Of a stretch of DNA of 7,304 nucleotides, positions 6,151-7,304 are shown piece by piece; within the stretch, counting starts at the first letter, position 1; each line of letters opens with the position of its first letter. A program made the position numbers and the translations under genes. The DNA comes from Candidatus Acidiferrales bacterium (GTDB lineage: Bacteria; Acidobacteriota; Terriglobia; Acidoferrales; UBA7541). The stretch is taken from positions 1-7,304 of the forward strand of contig JASHYE010000148.1 in assembly GCA_030043155.1 (NCBI GenBank), in the 5' to 3' direction. Below the pieces are notes generated by a model. It made no database searches and was not told where the DNA came from. It saw only the letters and a list, made by a program, of their open reading frames with translations.

Positions 6151-7248
6151 ATGGAAGAGCCGCAGCACAGTTCAACTGCGCAGTTTCTCGCCAGCGACGA
6201 ATACCGTCCCGAACCTGAATCGAAGCCGCTCCTGCCCGTGTGGCTCGATGGCAGCCCGCGCATTGGAATTCATACGTCAATTGCAGGCGACATCTGTTCA
6301 TCGCTGGAGCTTGCCAAGAATCTCGGTGCGAATTCGCTCCAGATTTTTTCGTCGAGTCCCAGAATGTGGAGCCGCGGAGCGATCGGCTCGAAAGCAATCG
6401 AAGCCTCTTCTGCGCGATTTCGCGCCCGCCGCGCGGAGTTGAAACTCGGGCCGCTCGTAATTCACACCAATTATCTGATTAATCTCGCGTCCTGCGAGCG
6501 CGTGCTGCGCGTGCGTTCGATTCAGGCGTTTCATGACGAAATCGTCCGCGCGGTTTCGCTCGGTGCCGACTTTCTGGTGACGCATCCTGGCTGTGCCTGC
6601 GGCGCGCCGGTGAGTGCGGCGATCGCTTCGATTGCTGACGGTCTGAAGCAGGCGTCGCGCGGCGTCAATTTTGCGGGGCTGCGCATTCTGCTCGAAAATA
6701 CGGCGGGGCAGGGAACTTCTGTGGGTTCGCGTTTTTCGGAATTGCGCGCGATTCTCGATTCGTGTCCGGATTTGCCGCTGGGAATCTGCGTGGATACTGC
6801 GCATCTTTTTGCTGCCGGCCATGATTTGCGCAGAGCGGAGGGACTGGAGGGCGCGCTTGCGGAAATTTCCGCCACGGTTGGCCTCGCTCGCGTGTTTGTC
6901 ATTCATGTCAACGATTCCAAATCCGCGCTCGGCTCGCATCTGGACCGTCACGAGCATATCGGCAAGGGCAAGATCGGGCGTGAAGGCTTTCGCGGGATTC
7001 TGAATCACCCGCAACTTGCTGGCCGCGCATTCATTTTGGAGACGCCCATCGACCGCCCGGGCGATGACCGCAGAAACGTCGACGCGCTTTGGCGCCTTAT
7101 CGGCGAGAAGCCGCGCAGTGTTAGCGGCGCAGCGGATGGATTCCCGATTCGCCGCGGCAGCAAGGGAATTCGCAGCACGCAGCGACGATCGGTTACAAAA
7201 ACGCGCAGACGCCGGAACGCCCGGCGCGCGAGAGGTTGGAAAAGTTGA
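6151..7248 (+). CDS. nfo: deoxyribonuclease IV (AP endonuclease), extended at both ends
   Basis: Endonuclease IV cleaves DNA 5' to abasic sites in base excision repair, using three zinc ions in a TIM barrel. From ATG 6151 the protein has 365 residues against about 280 in E. coli. The core begins at RIGIHTSIAG (about residue 34). All nine expected metal ligands are present: His105, His145 (THPG), Glu182 (ENTAGQGTSVGSRF), Asp215 and His218 (VDTAHLFAAGHDL), His252 (HVND), Asp265 and His267 (LDRHEHIGKGKIG), and Glu297 (ILETP). The final 45 or so residues are an Arg-rich tail. The start is uncertain: GAGGGGA directly precedes ATG 6151 with very short spacing, TTG 6130 has no ribosome binding site, and GTG 6238 lies just before the core. 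The stop TGA overlaps the next gene's TTG, suggesting an operon. Confidence 0.93.
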   Translation: MEEPQHSSTAQFLASDEYRPEPESKPLLPVWLDGSPRIGIHTSIAGDICSSLELAKNLGANSLQIFSSSPRMWSRGAIGSKAIEASSARFRARRAELKLGPLVIHTNYLINLASCERVLRVRSIQAFHDEIVRAVSLGADFLVTHPGCACGAPVSAAIASIADGLKQASRGVNFAGLRILLENTAGQGTSVGSRFSELRAILDSCPDLPLGICVDTAHLFAAGHDLRRAEGLEGALAEISATVGLARVFVIHVNDSKSALGSHLDRHEHIGKGKIGREGFRGILNHPQLAGRAFILETPIDRPGDDRRNVDALWRLIGEKPRSVSGAADGFPIRRGSKGIRSTQRRSVTKTRRRRNARRARGWKS

Positions 7249-7304
7249 GCGAGTACGACCCACAGCGAATCGAAGCCAAATGGCAGCAGATCTGGAACGA
7301 GCAG
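7245..7304 (+). CDS. leuS: N-terminus of a class I aminoacyl-tRNA synthetase, probably leucyl-tRNA synthetase (partial)
   Basis: The last 60 bases encode LSEYDPQRIEAKWQQIWNEQ with no stop, and the gene is cut by the window edge. The pattern Y-[DN]-P-x-x-I-E-x-K-W-Q-x-x-W is typical of the N-terminus of LeuS, whose enzyme charges tRNA-Leu. ValS and IleS start with related but less similar sequences. TTG 7245 is the likely start, with GAGAGG at 7230-7235 placed 9 nt upstream. A second TTG at 7236 is possible but abuts that site. The start overlaps the nfo stop as TTGA, so translation is probably coupled to nfo. Confidence 0.65.
   Translation, partial: MSEYDPQRIEAKWQQIWNEQ

Noticed and set aside
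6298..7263. Open frame of 321 codons on the minus strand opposite nfo
   Set aside because: It mirrors a gene with all catalytic residues intact, and its translation is arginine- and alanine-rich with no family resemblance.

Overview
This window looks like a bacterial chromosome segment of ordinary housekeeping genes. DNA is moderately GC-rich, and nearly every gene has a purine-rich Shine-Dalgarno. Three genes appear to start at GTG or TTG. The gene order and protein flavour (IF1-L36-S13-S11-S4-alpha-L17, zinc-finger forms of L36 and S4, an alpha subunit opening [10 protein letters not shown], a PaiB-like gene coupled to guaB) suggest Acidobacteriota. That assignment is inference from memory of related genomes.

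Left part (1-3729, + strand): the distal end of the large ribosomal protein operon. It begins with the last codons of a gene that is probably map (methionine aminopeptidase). Then come infA, rpmJ, rpsM, rpsK, rpsD, rpoA and rplQ, all in the same direction with gaps of 11 to 94 nt. The products are a translation initiation factor, proteins of both ribosomal subunits and the RNA polymerase alpha subunit, so this block makes core transcription and translation machinery. The longest internal gap, before rpsD, can fold into a nested hairpin that may be a leader. A strong hairpin at 3680-3729 ends the operon.

Middle part (3728-5866, - strand): a convergent two-gene operon, a PaiB-like FMN-binding protein followed by guaB (IMP dehydrogenase). 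The stop codon of the first gene directly abuts the ATG of the second. The guaB stop codon lies inside the far arm of the shared terminator hairpin.

Intergenic region 5867-6150: two back-to-back sigma70-like promoters, each with a TTG-type -35, a 17-bp spacer and TAGAAT, drive paiB-guaB leftward and nfo rightward. Between the leftward promoter and paiB lies a 9-bp hairpin followed by T-rich sequence in the leftward direction, a possible attenuator or the end of a short RNA.

Right part (6151-7304, + strand): nfo, encoding endonuclease IV with all nine expected metal ligands, plus an unusual N-terminal extension and an arginine-rich C-terminal tail. Its stop overlaps the TTG start of a class I aminoacyl-tRNA synthetase, probably leuS, which is cut by the window edge.

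I found no mobile element, CRISPR array, tRNA or rRNA, and no convincing new defence or metabolic system. The observations most worth checking are the control region at 5950-6122, the possible rpsD leader, and the tail/overlap at the end of nfo.
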